Positions 32,888 to 42,102 of a stretch of DNA of 64,000 nucleotides are shown in pieces. Position 1 is the stretch's first letter. Each line of letters begins with the position of its first letter. The position numbers and the translations under genes are program-made. Below the pieces are notes generated by a model. It worked only from the letters and a program-made list of their open reading frames with translations, did no database searches and was not told the origin of the DNA. This DNA comes from Bog-473 sp963766995 (GTDB lineage: Bacteria; Actinomycetota; Acidimicrobiia; Acidimicrobiales; RAAP-2): NCBI GenBank assembly GCA_963766995.1, contig CAVYCE010000001.1, positions 186,001 through 250,000 on the forward strand, in the 5' to 3' direction.

Positions 32888-33825
32888 CGAGGCACCAAGC
32901 CCCAGCTGGCTGACCATTCGACATCGGGCTGCAGAGTGATCAGATCAATGCCCGAGCGCAGGGCATTGGGTGGGCACGTCATGGGCTCAATGGCCACCGA
33001 GCGCCGACGCCGAGGCACCTCACCCAAGGTGTCGCCGGTGTACACCATGAGATAAGGGAATCCGGCGTCCGTCCATAGAGACGCCCCCGTGGCACCACCG
33101 GGCGCATCGAGGCTGGCCCAGGCCCGGCCATCCACGTCGCGTTCGAGATTGGTGAAGGCGGTGTCGAGCACTAGCGGACCAATGAAGCGGGCCGTGGTGA
33201 AATCATGTTCGGTACCGACCACCGGCACCAACGCCCCGGTGGGCAGTCCCCGATCATCGAGCTCGAGCGTGTGACGAGCCGGGAGTTGGAGGATGGCTCC
33301 ATCTACCGTCTCGGGACCAGCTGTGAGATACGGGTGGAAGCCCAACCCGAATGGGATGGGTTCGACTTCGAGGTTGCGAGCCTTGGTAGTGACGGCAAGG
33401 CCGTCGCGACCAACGTGATATTCCATTTCCAGGAGCAGCGAGAACGGGTAGCCCGGACTGGGGTGCAGTTGCAGCCGGAGCGAAAGCTGATTCTGGTGAC
33501 GTGTCTGCAGGGTCCAGGGCAACCAACGCACGAGACCATGAATGGCGTTGCGGCGCTCTGGCTCATCGAGAGCGGCCTGGGCCCGGATGCCGTTGTATTC
33601 GTAGCGACCGTCCGCCAGCCGATTGGGCCACGGGGCGAGGACCTGGCCTCGCCCACTGTGGGACCATTCGCCCTGCCCGAAGCCATCGACCACGGCATGG
33701 GAACCGACGTTGTACTCCCGCAGCGTGGCCCCCACCTCGCACACGACCACTTCCTGTCCACCGTGACCAATCCTCCACTGCTGTCCTGTGGGTGATGCCA
33801 CGGAGATCCTGGGTGTGGTGGGCAT
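32884..33825 (-). CDS. Aldose 1-epimerase (mutarotase) family protein
   Basis: 313 residues from ATG 33825. Galactose-mutarotase fold with NAIHGLVR (first catalytic His), GLGFHPYLTAG (second His) and a C-terminal SVAIEPMTCPPNAL containing the catalytic Glu. It interconverts alpha and beta anomers of a sugar. Coupled to the downstream SDR, so the two may handle the same carbohydrate. An upstream ATG at 33915 is less likely because the family starts at the ISVASPTGQQW strand. Confidence 0.83.
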   Translation of the reverse strand: MPTTPRISVASPTGQQWRIGHGGQEVVVCEVGATLREYNVGSHAVVDGFGQGEWSHSGRGQVLAPWPNRLADGRYEYNGIRAQAALDEPERRNAIHGLVRWLPWTLQTRHQNQLSLRLQLHPSPGYPFSLLLEMEYHVGRDGLAVTTKARNLEVEPIPFGLGFHPYLTAGPETVDGAILQLPARHTLELDDRGLPTGALVPVVGTEHDFTTARFIGPLVLDTAFTNLERDVDGRAWASLDAPGGATGASLWTDAGFPYLMVYTGDTLGEVPRRRRSVAIEPMTCPPNALRSGIDLITLQPDVEWSASWGLVPR

Positions 33826-33951
33826 GGCGTGTGAATTGAAGCAGACCAGGCGCCCGAAGTGGGGATGGGGGGTCAGTGACGGCGCAGTAACCGGCGGACG
33901 AACAGCCGGTGACAACGGCTCCCTTTGAGAAAGCAGCCTCGCTGTGCCCGG

Positions 33952-33957
33952 TATGGT
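33952..33957 (+). promoter_or_regulatory. Leaderless -10 box TATGGT of surE
   Basis: TATGGT ends 8 nt before GTG 33966, which is exactly where the conserved SurE N-terminus begins; the agreement supports both calls. Confidence 0.55.
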
Positions 33958-33965
33958 TCGATCAC

Positions 33966-34892
33966 GTGAGGGTCCTTGTCACCAACGACGATGGGGTCGA
34001 CGCCCCGGGTTTGGCCGCTTTGACCAGGGCACTCGTGGCCTGGGCCGAAGCTTCGGCCGCTGCCGGTGGCCCCCTCCACGAAATCGTGGTCGTGGCGCCT
34101 GATTCCAACTACAGCGGCGCCGGTGCCGCTGTCGGCTCAGTCCTGGAACACACCACCATCCCCTGGCGCCGCGCCCACGTCGAAGGGGCCGAAAGCGTCG
34201 AAGCGTACGGCCTGGCCGCCCCACCCGCGCTCACCGTGATCGCCGGCGCACTGGGCGCCGTCGGCCCGAAGCCCGACCTGGTCCTCTCGGGCATCAACCA
34301 CGGCGTCAATGTCGGGCGGTCCATTCTGCATTCGGGCACCGTCGGAGCAGCCCTGACGGCAGCCCAGCTGGGCATCAGCGCCTTGGCCGTTTCGCTCCAG
34401 TCAACAGTGTCGCCAGAACCCTGGGAGTCGGCGGCGGACCTCGCCATCGCACTGATCCCATTGCTCGAACGCGCCCCAGTCCGTACCGTCCTCAACCTGA
34501 ATGTCCCTGCCCTCCCACTGGGCGAGCTGTTGGGCCTGCGTTGGGCCAGGGTGAGCGGGGCCGGCCTGATCAAGGCAGCCAGCGGCACGGGATCTTGGGC
34601 CGCGCCCAGCCCGGAGGAGATGCAAGGTCCGGCAGCGGCTGAAGGATCGAGCGCCATCATGGAACGTCAAACCGCCCACACGGGAGAGATCGTCCTGACC
34701 GTCGGGTCGTCCATTCCCCGCGGAGCGGAAATTGCCTTGGCCGATCAAGGCGAGGACACCGCCCTTGTCGGCATGGGCTACGCCACCCTCACCGCATTGC
34801 GCGGCCCACGGGCCGACGACGACCGAGAGCTCTTCGGATTACTCGACGCCGGCCTGGCCGCGGTCTTAGCGCCGCTGGGCCTGGCCAACTGA
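33966..34892 (+). CDS. surE: 5'/3'-nucleotidase SurE
   Basis: 308 residues from GTG 33966. MRVLVTNDDGVDAPGL is the diagnostic N-terminus, with the metal ligands D8/D9, then VVAPDSNYSGAGAA and the VLSGINHGVNVGRSILHSGTVGAA block. SurE dephosphorylates nucleoside monophosphates using a divalent cation and is tied to stationary-phase survival. The protein is slightly longer than the 250-270 residues usual in proteobacteria. A start 19 codons earlier is open but would precede the -10 box. Confidence 0.9.
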   Translation: MRVLVTNDDGVDAPGLAALTRALVAWAEASAAAGGPLHEIVVVAPDSNYSGAGAAVGSVLEHTTIPWRRAHVEGAESVEAYGLAAPPALTVIAGALGAVGPKPDLVLSGINHGVNVGRSILHSGTVGAALTAAQLGISALAVSLQSTVSPEPWESAADLAIALIPLLERAPVRTVLNLNVPALPLGELLGLRWARVSGAGLIKAASGTGSWAAPSPEEMQGPAAAEGSSAIMERQTAHTGEIVLTVGSSIPRGAEIALADQGEDTALVGMGYATLTALRGPRADDDRELFGLLDAGLAAVLAPLGLAN

Positions 34893-34902
34893 CGCCCGAG
34901 AA

Positions 34903-35244
34903 TCAATCTCTCCCCAGGGCTCGGACCTCTAGGGCGCCATAGCGGGCAACCGGGTGCTGTGCCGCGACGTCCAATGCCTCTTCCATGTTGGCGCACTCGA
35001 GGATGTCGTAGCCACCGATCATCTCCTTGGTTTCGGCGAACGGGCCGTCGGAGAACACGGGTCTGCCATTCCTCATGCGGACCGTGCGGGCCTGACTCGG
35101 GACCGCCAGGATCTGGCCGTCCAGCCGGACACCTCGAGCGGCCATCTTCGCCCCCCAACCTCGGCATTCATCCCAAAAGGCCTCTTCATCATCGATGGTC
35201 GCCGATAGGGCGGGATCGTCACACACAAACAACATGAATCTCAT
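34903..35244 (-). CDS. YCII-family protein
   Basis: 113 residues: MRFMLFVCDDPALSATIDDEE, then DGPFAETKEMIGGYDILECANMEEALDVAAQHP, the signature of the DGPF/YCII domain. These small ferredoxin-like proteins are often linked to ECF sigma factors, but no sigma gene is adjacent. An AAGGAGGT site lies just upstream of ATG 35244. The 138-bp gap before the next minus gene shows no other gene. Confidence 0.85.
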   Translation of the reverse strand: MRFMLFVCDDPALSATIDDEEAFWDECRGWGAKMAARGVRLDGQILAVPSQARTVRMRNGRPVFSDGPFAETKEMIGGYDILECANMEEALDVAAQHPVARYGALEVRALGRD

Positions 35245-35382
35245 CGGACCTCCTTGGTCGTTGTCATGCCTACGACGATCTCAGCGCCGCCCATTCGACA
35301 TTTTTTATTCGGCGCAGAAACGGCACACCATGACCCTGAGGCCTGCCGTGGCCTCGGTTTCCACGAAGCGAACGCTCGGGCG

Positions 35383-35853
35383 TCAGTCGTCGCCTTGGCC
35401 CGGCGAGCGGCGATTGCGCTTGATGTCGGAGCGCCGGCGCTTGGCCTCCACCCGCCGCACTTGAGATCCCTTCGTGGGTCTTGTGGGTCGGCGGGTGGGG
35501 TCCACCCGCAGGCCTTCGGCCAGTTTCTCGCCCAGACGCTCCAACGCCAACTGCCGGTTGCGCGCTTGGGATCGTGAATCCGAGGCTGAGGCTCGCACGG
35601 TGGATCCGTAGCGCTCCAGCAACCGAGCCCGTTGACGTGGTCCCAGCGTGGTTGAGGCATTGACCTCGAACTGGACCTCGACTCGACTCAGGGTCCGATT
35701 GGCATGTTGGCCTCCGGGACCACCCGAAGTGGTGGCCCGCCAGGTCACCTCGGCCATGGGAAGAGACAAGGACTTGTGGACGCGCAGAGTCGCCCCGACG
35801 CTTTCGGCCAGGACTTCCTCTCCACCTTCTCTTAGTGACTCGTCTGACGCCAC
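35383..35853 (-). CDS. arfB: ArfB-like peptidyl-tRNA hydrolase
   Basis: 156 residues from GTG 35853. WRATTSGGPGGQHANRTLSRVE contains the class I release-factor GGQ loop that hydrolyses peptidyl-tRNA, and the tail is strongly basic (KRRRSDIKRNRRS), as in ArfB/YaeJ, which rescues stalled ribosomes by inserting this tail in the mRNA channel. TACGCT (35860-35865) sits 6 nt upstream, supporting this start over the ATG at 35904. Confidence 0.85.
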   Translation of the reverse strand: MASDESLREGGEEVLAESVGATLRVHKSLSLPMAEVTWRATTSGGPGGQHANRTLSRVEVQFEVNASTTLGPRQRARLLERYGSTVRASASDSRSQARNRQLALERLGEKLAEGLRVDPTRRPTRPTKGSQVRRVEAKRRRSDIKRNRRSPGQGDD

Positions 35854-35859
35854 AGAACG

Positions 35860-35882
35860 AGCGTAGAAGCACCGGATAGGGT
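35860..35882. promoter_or_regulatory. Back-to-back leaderless promoters for arfB and the aldo/keto reductase
   Basis: On the minus strand TACGCT (35860-35865) ends 6 nt before GTG 35853; on the plus strand TAGGGT (35877-35882) ends 7 nt before ATG 35890. The two starts are only 36 bp apart. Confidence 0.55.
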
Positions 35883-35889
35883 CCGTGGC

Positions 35890-36885
35890 ATGGAATATCG
35901 CCACCTCGGAAGATCCGGCATGCTCGTCTCAGCACTGTCCTACGGCAACTGGATTACTCATGGGAGCCAGATCGAAGAAGACGCGGCGGTGGCCTGCGTC
36001 AAGGCCTCCCTCGATGCCGGCATCACGACCTTCGACACCGCCGACGTCTACGCCATCGGGCGAGCCGAGTCGGTGCTGGGTCGTGCGCTCAAGGGCGTAC
36101 GGCGTGACTCGATTGAAATTTTCACCAAGGTGTACTGGCCCACTGGTCCCAATCCCAACAACCGGGGCCTGTCCCGTAAGCACATCATGGAGTCGCTGCA
36201 CGCCTCACTCGAGCGCCTCCAGACCGACCACGTCGACCTGCTCCAGGCCCACCGCTACGACTACGCCACTCCACTCGAAGAAACGATGCGCGCCTTTGAC
36301 GACCTGGTTCGCCAGGGCAAGGTCCACTACGTGGGCGTGTCGGAGTGGACGGCCGAACAAATCGCCGACGCACTACACATGGCCGACGAGATGGGCTTCG
36401 ACCGCCTTATCTCCAACCAGCCCCAGTACTCCATGCTTTGGCGGGTGATTGAGGCCGAGATCGTGCCGCTATGCCATGAGGAGGGCGTGGGGCAGATTGT
36501 GTGGTCACCCCTCTCCCAGGGCGTATTGACGGGCAAGTACCTGCCCGGTGCGCCTCCACTGGAGGACTCACGGGCCACCGGCGTCGAAGGCGGAGAAATG
36601 AGTTGGCTGCTACGCGACGAGGTGCTGAACCCCGTGCAGGAGTACGCCGCGCTCTGCCGCGACGCTGGCTTCACCCCGGCGTCGGTGGCACTGGCCTGGG
36701 TACTGCAAAACGAGAACGTCAGCAGCGCCATTGTGGGTGCCAGCCGGCCCGAGCAGATCGCCGAGAACATCAAGGCACTGGACGTCGTCCTCGAGCCAGA
36801 CTTCGTCGAAGCCATTGAGAAGGCCCTAGAGCCGACCACCCTCTTCGACCCGGCCTTCACCATCAGCCCCTCGACTCGTCCTTAG
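35890..36885 (+). CDS. Aldo/keto reductase, Kv-beta-like
   Basis: 331 residues of a TIM barrel. Catalytic Asp/Tyr in FDTADVYAIGRAESVLGRAL, Lys in FTKVYW and His in LLQAHRYDY; NADPH-binding SNQPQYSMLW, WSPLSQGVLTGKY and IVGASRPEQIAENI. It reduces aldehydes or ketones with NADPH; the closest group is the AKR6/potassium-channel beta-subunit type. Stop interlocks with the convergent gene over TTAG. Confidence 0.88.
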   Translation: MEYRHLGRSGMLVSALSYGNWITHGSQIEEDAAVACVKASLDAGITTFDTADVYAIGRAESVLGRALKGVRRDSIEIFTKVYWPTGPNPNNRGLSRKHIMESLHASLERLQTDHVDLLQAHRYDYATPLEETMRAFDDLVRQGKVHYVGVSEWTAEQIADALHMADEMGFDRLISNQPQYSMLWRVIEAEIVPLCHEEGVGQIVWSPLSQGVLTGKYLPGAPPLEDSRATGVEGGEMSWLLRDEVLNPVQEYAALCRDAGFTPASVALAWVLQNENVSSAIVGASRPEQIAENIKALDVVLEPDFVEAIEKALEPTTLFDPAFTISPSTRP

Positions 36886-37361
36886 GGGCGAGTATCGAAC
36901 CGGGAGCTGAAGGAAACCACCGCCATCGTCGAGTGCGTGCGGTGCTCCTCGAACACGCGCATGTATCCGGTATGACTAATGCGCCACCCGACATCTGACT
37001 TCTCGTAGCGGTCGGTATAGAAGGCCGTGCCTCCGATCTCGAGATCGGCCGTAGGAATAATCACCCGGTCCTGTAGGTACCAGGAGCCTGTGGCCGTAGT
37101 GGCCGACGTGATGTCGATCTCGGGATGGTGGCCATGGTGCTCGGTGATGAGGTCGGGGCTACTCAGCGCTTCCGACAGCCAGGTCACGATGGCCGAGCGA
37201 CCCTCGAGCACGGTCTTGCCGTCCTCGTAGGCCGCGGTCGCCCTCTCGGTCAAGAGTGTCCCCAGCGCGTCAAAATCCTTGAGGTCCAGTGTGCGGAAGT
37301 AGGCGTACTTCAGGCGTCGGATGGCCTCCAACTCGGCTGCAATATCCACGTGCGCCTCCAT
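36882..37361 (-). CDS. SnoaL-like / NTF2-fold protein
   Basis: 159 residues from ATG 37361. The cone-like alpha+beta fold is suggested by IRRLKYAYFRTLDLKDFDALGTLL, an early Asp, and HHGHHPEIDITSATTATGSWYLQD. These domains act as small hydrolases, isomerases or dehydratases, or just bind ligands. TACTGT about 22 nt upstream could be its -10 box. Substrate unknown. Confidence 0.78.
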   Translation of the reverse strand: MEAHVDIAAELEAIRRLKYAYFRTLDLKDFDALGTLLTERATAAYEDGKTVLEGRSAIVTWLSEALSSPDLITEHHGHHPEIDITSATTATGSWYLQDRVIIPTADLEIGGTAFYTDRYEKSDVGWRISHTGYMRVFEEHRTHSTMAVVSFSSRFDTRP

Positions 37362-37417
37362 GCCTCGAACGGTCGGGTCCGACAGTACTGGTCCAGCGCC
37401 TTTGCGGGGAGAGCCCG

Positions 37418-37873
37418 ATGGCGAGAGCATGCAGTGTGCCGACTCGCCAGCGGATTGCCGCCTATGGCCTCTGCCTCAACGAGCAAGGTGACATCCTGCT
37501 CGCCCGTGCTGCCCCTTCGTTGTCTCTAAGAGGGCGCTGGTTCTTGCCCGGGGGCGGCGTCGACCATGGCGAGGCGCCGATAGATGCCGTGCGGCGCGAG
37601 ATGCAAGAAGAAGCAGGGCTCACCGTGGTGGTCGGGCCTTTGCTCGACGTGATGTCTGATGTGCGCACCCTTCCTGACGAGACCAGCCTGCACACGGTGC
37701 GGGTGATTTACCGGATTGCGTCTTGGTCTGGCAGCCTGCGGGCCGAAGAGGGCGGCACCACTGACGCCGTGCAATGGTTCGCCAAGCAACAGTTGGACGA
37801 TGTGCCTCTGGCGCATTACGTCGAAGGTGTGGTGGCGCGGTTCTTGCCGGATCCATCGGCGGGCGTGAGCTGA
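37418..37873 (+). CDS. NUDIX hydrolase
   Basis: 151 residues from ATG 37418 behind GGGGAGAG. The Nudix box GGGVDHGEAPIDAVRREMQEEAG satisfies Gx5Ex7REUxEExGU, giving the metal-binding glutamates for hydrolysis of a nucleoside diphosphate linked to another group. The N-terminus TRQRIAAYGLCLNEQGDILLARA is typical. It is 2 nt from the NDH-2 gene, so it may act on NAD-related dinucleotides, a guess from adjacency. Confidence 0.86.
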   Translation: MARACSVPTRQRIAAYGLCLNEQGDILLARAAPSLSLRGRWFLPGGGVDHGEAPIDAVRREMQEEAGLTVVVGPLLDVMSDVRTLPDETSLHTVRVIYRIASWSGSLRAEEGGTTDAVQWFAKQQLDDVPLAHYVEGVVARFLPDPSAGVS

Positions 37874-37875
37874 GT

Positions 37876-39195
37876 ATGCAGACCGGACCTCAAGACACTC
37901 GCCACCATGTCGTGATCATCGGCTGTGGGTTTGGAGGCCTCTTCGCCGCCAAGGCACTCAAGCGTGCACCGGTACGGGTCACCCTTATCGACCGCACCAA
38001 TCACCATCTCTTCCAACCGCTGCTGTATCAAGTCGCAACCGGGATCCTCTCCGAGGGTCAGATTGCACCGGCCATTCGAGATGTCCTGCGCCACTACGAC
38101 AATCTGACAGTGAGGCTGGCTGAAGTTGAAGGCATCGATGTCACCCACAGGACGGTGACGGCCAACGAATTCGGTGGTCAGGTCACCATCCCCTACGACA
38201 GCCTGATTGTGGCCGGTGGTGCGGTGACGTCCTACTTCGGCCACGACGAGTTCGAGCACGTGGCAGCGGGCATGAAGTCACTCAACGATGCCATGTACCT
38301 CCGAGGGCAGATTTTCGGCGCCTTCGAGCGCGCCGAAGCCGAGGACGATGAGGATCGGCGTCAGTCCTTAATGACCTTCGTGGTCATCGGCGGTGGTCCG
38401 ACCGGAGTGGAGATGGCTGGACAGCTGAAAGAGCTGGCTCGACGCGCCCTCCGTCACAACTACAGGCGCATCGACCCTCGGGCCACCCGCGTCGTGTTGG
38501 TGGAGGGCGGCGACCGCCTCGTGCCACCCATGGGGCAACGACTCTCCCGCATCACCATGAAGGACCTCACCCGTCTGGGCATTGAGGTGCACCTGGGCGC
38601 CATGGTGACGGGCATCGACGACGAGGGCGTGGATCTGACCACTTCAGAGCACACGACGGTGCGTATCGAATCGGCTACGAAGGTGTGGGCTGCTGGCACA
38701 CGGGCCTCTCCCCTCGGCGCCCTTCTGGCCGAATCCACTGAGGCGGAACTGGACAAGGCCGGGAAGGTAAAGGTCAACCCCGACTGCTCAGTGCCCGGGC
38801 ATCCTGAACTCTTCGTTGTGGGCGATCTCATGGCCCTGAACGACCTGCCGGCGGTGGCTGAAGTGGCAATGCAGTCCGGCATCCACGCCGCCCGCACCAT
38901 CGTGCGCCACCAAAAGGGAAGATCCGACCCCAAGCCCTTCAAGTACCACGACCTGGGTTCCATGGCCTCCATCGCTCGCTTTCGGGCCGTAGCCAAAATC
39001 GGTCCCGTCAAGGTGGGCGGTTTCGTCGGGTGGGTGCTGTGGCTCTTCGTGCACCTGATGTTTTTGACCGGCTTTAAGAATCGGTTCGGGGCGTTAGCCC
39101 GCTGGACGGTGAGCTTCGTCGGACGTGGCCGTTACGAGCGGGCACTGACCGGACGGTGGGCCGTTAGCCACGACCGAACAGAGGAATCTGCGTAG
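37876..39195 (+). CDS. ndh: Type II NADH dehydrogenase
   Basis: 439 residues from ATG 37876. FAD-binding HHVVIIGCGFGGLFAAKAL, then HHLFQPLLYQVATGILS, a second dinucleotide fold FVVIGGGPTGVEMAGQL, FAD contact LFVVGDLMAL, and a C-terminal amphipathic stretch (GGFVGWVLWLFVHLMFLTGFKNR) that binds the membrane. It passes electrons from NADH to quinone without pumping protons. Longer upstream starts overlap the Nudix gene and are rejected. Confidence 0.9.
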   Translation: MQTGPQDTRHHVVIIGCGFGGLFAAKALKRAPVRVTLIDRTNHHLFQPLLYQVATGILSEGQIAPAIRDVLRHYDNLTVRLAEVEGIDVTHRTVTANEFGGQVTIPYDSLIVAGGAVTSYFGHDEFEHVAAGMKSLNDAMYLRGQIFGAFERAEAEDDEDRRQSLMTFVVIGGGPTGVEMAGQLKELARRALRHNYRRIDPRATRVVLVEGGDRLVPPMGQRLSRITMKDLTRLGIEVHLGAMVTGIDDEGVDLTTSEHTTVRIESATKVWAAGTRASPLGALLAESTEAELDKAGKVKVNPDCSVPGHPELFVVGDLMALNDLPAVAEVAMQSGIHAARTIVRHQKGRSDPKPFKYHDLGSMASIARFRAVAKIGPVKVGGFVGWVLWLFVHLMFLTGFKNRFGALARWTVSFVGRGRYERALTGRWAVSHDRTEESA

Positions 39196-39226
39196 GCTCC
39201 ACGCACCACGAGCCCCAAGGACGACC

Positions 39227-40483
39227 ATGCCGATCACCGTCACACCCATTGCCGGTCTGAGCGATCACATCAACGACATCCGACTGCGCACCGCCCGCAT
39301 CGTCAACGAAGAGATCCTGCCCAACGAGGCAGTCCTCTTTGTTGGTCGACGTGGCAACGCCACCGACGAAGAGAAGTCGGAAGCCAAGCTCATGCGAGAG
39401 AAGGTGCAGGACCGGGTCAAGTCTGAAGGTCTGTGGGCACCCCACCTGCCACCCGAATATGGAGGCATGGGGCTCGATTTCCTGGCCCACGCCTACATGA
39501 ACGAAATCCTGGCCTACGGCCTGGGTGCCGCCTCGCTCTTCGGAGTCGTGGCCCCCAACTCGGGCAACCAGACAGTCCTGGTCAAGTACGGCACTGAGGC
39601 GCAAAAAGAGAAGTGGCTGCTACCCCTGGTGGAAGGCACCATGCAGTCGGGCTTCTCCATGACCGAACCGGACAACGCCGGATCAGACCCACGCTCTATT
39701 CAGACCAGCGCCGTGCTCGAAGGCGATGAGTGGGTGATCAACGGCCACAAGTGGTTCACCTCCAATGGCCTAGCCGCCGACTTCTTTATCGTGATGTGCA
39801 GGGCGGGCGAGTCGGGCGATGGTGACTCTGGAAAGTCAGGCCGCATGGTCCAGATCATCGTGCCCACCTCGACGCCGGGCGTCACCATTGTGCGAGGCAT
39901 CGGCATTTGGGGCACTCCCTCGTCAGATCACTGTGAGGTCCGCTACGACAACGTCCGGGTGCCGGCCGAGAACGTTCTGGGCCAAGTGGGAGACGGACAC
40001 CGGGCTGCGCAAGACCGGCTGGGCGCCGGTCGCATCTTCCACTGCATGAATTCGGTGGGGCAGATGTGGCGGGCCTTCGACCTTATGGTGGAGCGCCTGC
40101 TCACCCGCCAAGTCCATGGCGGCCTGCTCAAAGACAAGCAGTTCATGCAGGGCTTCGTGGCCGACAGCTACATGGACCTGCAGTCGGCCCGCCTCATGAC
40201 CATTCATGCCGCTGAAAAAGTCGACCAGGGCGACCCGCAAGCCCGTACCGACATCTCGGCCATCAAGGTGTTCGTGCCGGCGGCCTATTCACGGGTGGTC
40301 GACCGAGCCATCCAGGTCTGGGGTGCGGCGGGTGTCTCCAATGACCTCCCGTTGGCCGCCATGTATCTCGGCGCGCGCACGCTCCGATTGGCCGATGGTC
40401 CCGACGAGGTGCATCGCATCCTCATCGCCAAGAACGTCCTGCACCATTACGAAAAGGGCGGCAGCTGGGACTTCGCCGGGTGA
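39227..40483 (+). CDS. Acyl-CoA dehydrogenase
   Basis: 418 residues. Flavin and substrate contacts FSMTEPDNAGSDPRS and KWFTSNGLAADFFIVM, helical C-domain with QVWGAAGVSNDLPLAAMYLGARTLRLADGPDEVH, resembling the ACAD10/11-like group, where the catalytic base is an Asp or Glu near the end. It introduces a double bond in an acyl-CoA, feeding electrons to ETF. It overlaps the downstream PECR-like reductase by 4 nt (GTGA), suggesting one fatty-acid or side-chain degradation unit. Confidence 0.88.
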   Translation: MPITVTPIAGLSDHINDIRLRTARIVNEEILPNEAVLFVGRRGNATDEEKSEAKLMREKVQDRVKSEGLWAPHLPPEYGGMGLDFLAHAYMNEILAYGLGAASLFGVVAPNSGNQTVLVKYGTEAQKEKWLLPLVEGTMQSGFSMTEPDNAGSDPRSIQTSAVLEGDEWVINGHKWFTSNGLAADFFIVMCRAGESGDGDSGKSGRMVQIIVPTSTPGVTIVRGIGIWGTPSSDHCEVRYDNVRVPAENVLGQVGDGHRAAQDRLGAGRIFHCMNSVGQMWRAFDLMVERLLTRQVHGGLLKDKQFMQGFVADSYMDLQSARLMTIHAAEKVDQGDPQARTDISAIKVFVPAAYSRVVDRAIQVWGAAGVSNDLPLAAMYLGARTLRLADGPDEVHRILIAKNVLHHYEKGGSWDFAG

Positions 40484-41325
40484 CGTGGGCACCAGGGCCT
40501 GGCGTCTCGGCGCTGGCCCCACAACTCTTCACGAACCATGTCGTCGTCATTACGGGCGGCGGCACCGGACTTGGTCGGGAGAGCGCATTGTCATTCGCCG
40601 CGCTCGGCGCCCAGGTCGTCATTGCGGGTCGTACCGAAACGACACTGTCCGAAGTCGCCGACGAAATCACCACCCTCGGCGGCTCGTGCCTGGCCCTGCC
40701 CACCAACATCCGTGAAATAGAACAGGTCGAGGCGCTACGCGATCGGGTCTACGACACTTACGGCAAGGTCGACTGCTTGATCAACAACGCTGGCGGCCAA
40801 TTCCCAGCGGTGCCCTCAGCCATCTCTGACAATGGATGGCGGGCGGTGGTGGACCTCAACCTGCACGGCACTTGGAACATGACCAACCGTTTCATGAAGC
40901 CGATGGCCGAAGCCGGAAGTGGCTCCATCATCAACGTGGTGCACACTTTCTCGTTTGACAGAGGCGCCCCCATGTTCGTCCATTCGGGGGCCGCCCGGGC
41001 CGGCGTAGTCAACATGGTCAAGACGTTGGCGCCCTACCTGATGCGGCGCGGTGTCACCATCAACGCCTTTGCACCAGGCATCTTTGCCACGCCCGGCATG
41101 ATCGCCGCAGAACTGAACACGGTTGGTCGCGACCAAGCGAGCTTCACGGACGAATTAATCAGTGAAGGAACAACGGTCCGCATGGGCACCGTGGACGAGA
41201 TGGCCGCCATGGTCCTCTTCCTGTGCTCCCCCGCCGCTCGTTACGTCTGCGGTTCGACCATCATCGCTGACGGGGCCTCCATGCAGACCAATTGGGTCAA
41301 CTTCTTCGGAGAGGACGACTTCTAG
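40480..41325 (+). CDS. PECR-like short-chain enoyl-CoA reductase / SDR
   Basis: 281 residues. VVVITGGGTGLGRESALSFAALGAQVVIAGR is the cofactor site, INNAGGQFPAVPSAIS the NNAG motif. In place of the usual YxxxK the sequence reads FVHSGAARAGVVNMVKTLA, the pattern of peroxisomal trans-2-enoyl-CoA reductases and 2,4-dienoyl-CoA reductases, so loss of the Tyr is a family feature here. With the coupled acyl-CoA dehydrogenase it probably works on unsaturated acyl-CoAs. Confidence 0.84.
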   Translation: MTWAPGPGVSALAPQLFTNHVVVITGGGTGLGRESALSFAALGAQVVIAGRTETTLSEVADEITTLGGSCLALPTNIREIEQVEALRDRVYDTYGKVDCLINNAGGQFPAVPSAISDNGWRAVVDLNLHGTWNMTNRFMKPMAEAGSGSIINVVHTFSFDRGAPMFVHSGAARAGVVNMVKTLAPYLMRRGVTINAFAPGIFATPGMIAAELNTVGRDQASFTDELISEGTTVRMGTVDEMAAMVLFLCSPAARYVCGSTIIADGASMQTNWVNFFGEDDF

Positions 41326-41352
41326 GGAGCGAGAGCCCCTCGTCGCCCAGTG

Positions 41353-42012
41353 TCAGCGCACGTACCGATTCAAGAATTCGATTGAATGTCGGATGGACTC
41401 AGAGGGCAGGCCAGAGTGGTGGCCCTCCCAAAACATCGCCCGCTTTCGTGTGCCCGGGATGGCGTCAAAGAACTCGAGGGCACCATGAGGCGGGAAGATG
41501 GTGTCCTGGGTCATGTTGAGCATGAGGACTTGGCGGTCGCCGAGACCTCGGGCATAGTCGAGTACGGCCGAACCACCGTCCATGGCGGTGGGCACCCCGC
41601 CCACTCCGAAGACGGCAGCCTTGATCTCGGGAATGGCAATCACGGTGGGGGCACCGAGAAGCATCCCCATTGAAAATCCCGCGTACGCCACGGGAGGACC
41701 GATGGAGGACAGCGCGTTGGCAGTGGCCTTCCAATCGGCGACGGTCTGCTCGGTCTTGGCGAGGATCCAGGGCATGATGGTGTCCGGCGTTGGGTTGGGA
41801 GAAGATGCCACCAGGCGCTCTCCGTGCCCGGTGATGTCAATGCAGACCACCGCCAATCCAGTCTCTGTGGCGTACTGCTTTCCGAGAGCCACAAAGCGCT
41901 CGTCATCCTTACTGCCTTGCCCACCGTGTCCGAGAAGCAGCAGTCCGTCGGCGCCATCGGGTTCGTACAACCGGGCCGGTATTCCTTCAATCTCTATCCG
42001 TTCCACCTTCAT
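41353..42012 (-). CDS. Alpha/beta hydrolase
   Basis: 219 residues from ATG 42012. GLLLLGHGGQGSKDD oxyanion region, nucleophile in AGFSMGM, Asp in NMTQDTIFP and His in WEGHHSGLP give a full triad. It belongs to the dienelactone-hydrolase/prolyl-oligopeptidase-like side of the fold. TAAGGT (42021-42026) lies 8 nt upstream, a leaderless start, which also excludes the ATG at 42066. Substrate unknown. Confidence 0.82.
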   Translation of the reverse strand: MKVERIEIEGIPARLYEPDGADGLLLLGHGGQGSKDDERFVALGKQYATETGLAVVCIDITGHGERLVASSPNPTPDTIMPWILAKTEQTVADWKATANALSSIGPPVAYAGFSMGMLLGAPTVIAIPEIKAAVFGVGGVPTAMDGGSAVLDYARGLGDRQVLMLNMTQDTIFPPHGALEFFDAIPGTRKRAMFWEGHHSGLPSESIRHSIEFLNRYVR

Positions 42013-42088
42013 GAGTGCCGACCTTAACTGCGGGAAGACAGACGGTGCATCAGACGATTGCCACAATGAATCGAGATATCTGGGAACT

Positions 42089-42094
42089 TATACT
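42089..42094 (+). promoter_or_regulatory. Leaderless -10 box TATACT
   Basis: TATACT ends 8 nt before GTG 42103. The minus-strand TAAGGT for the neighbouring hydrolase (42021-42026) lies 63 bp away, forming a divergent pair. Confidence 0.5.
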
Positions 42095-42102
42095 GGCAAA
42101 CC

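Noticed and set aside
33909..33965. Longer SurE start
   Set aside because: The conserved MRVLVTNDDG begins at 33966 and the -10 box lies between the two candidates.
37289..37417. N-terminal extension of the Nudix protein
   Set aside because: The extra residues are antisense to the SnoaL-like gene and lack protein-like composition; ATG 37418 has a ribosome site.
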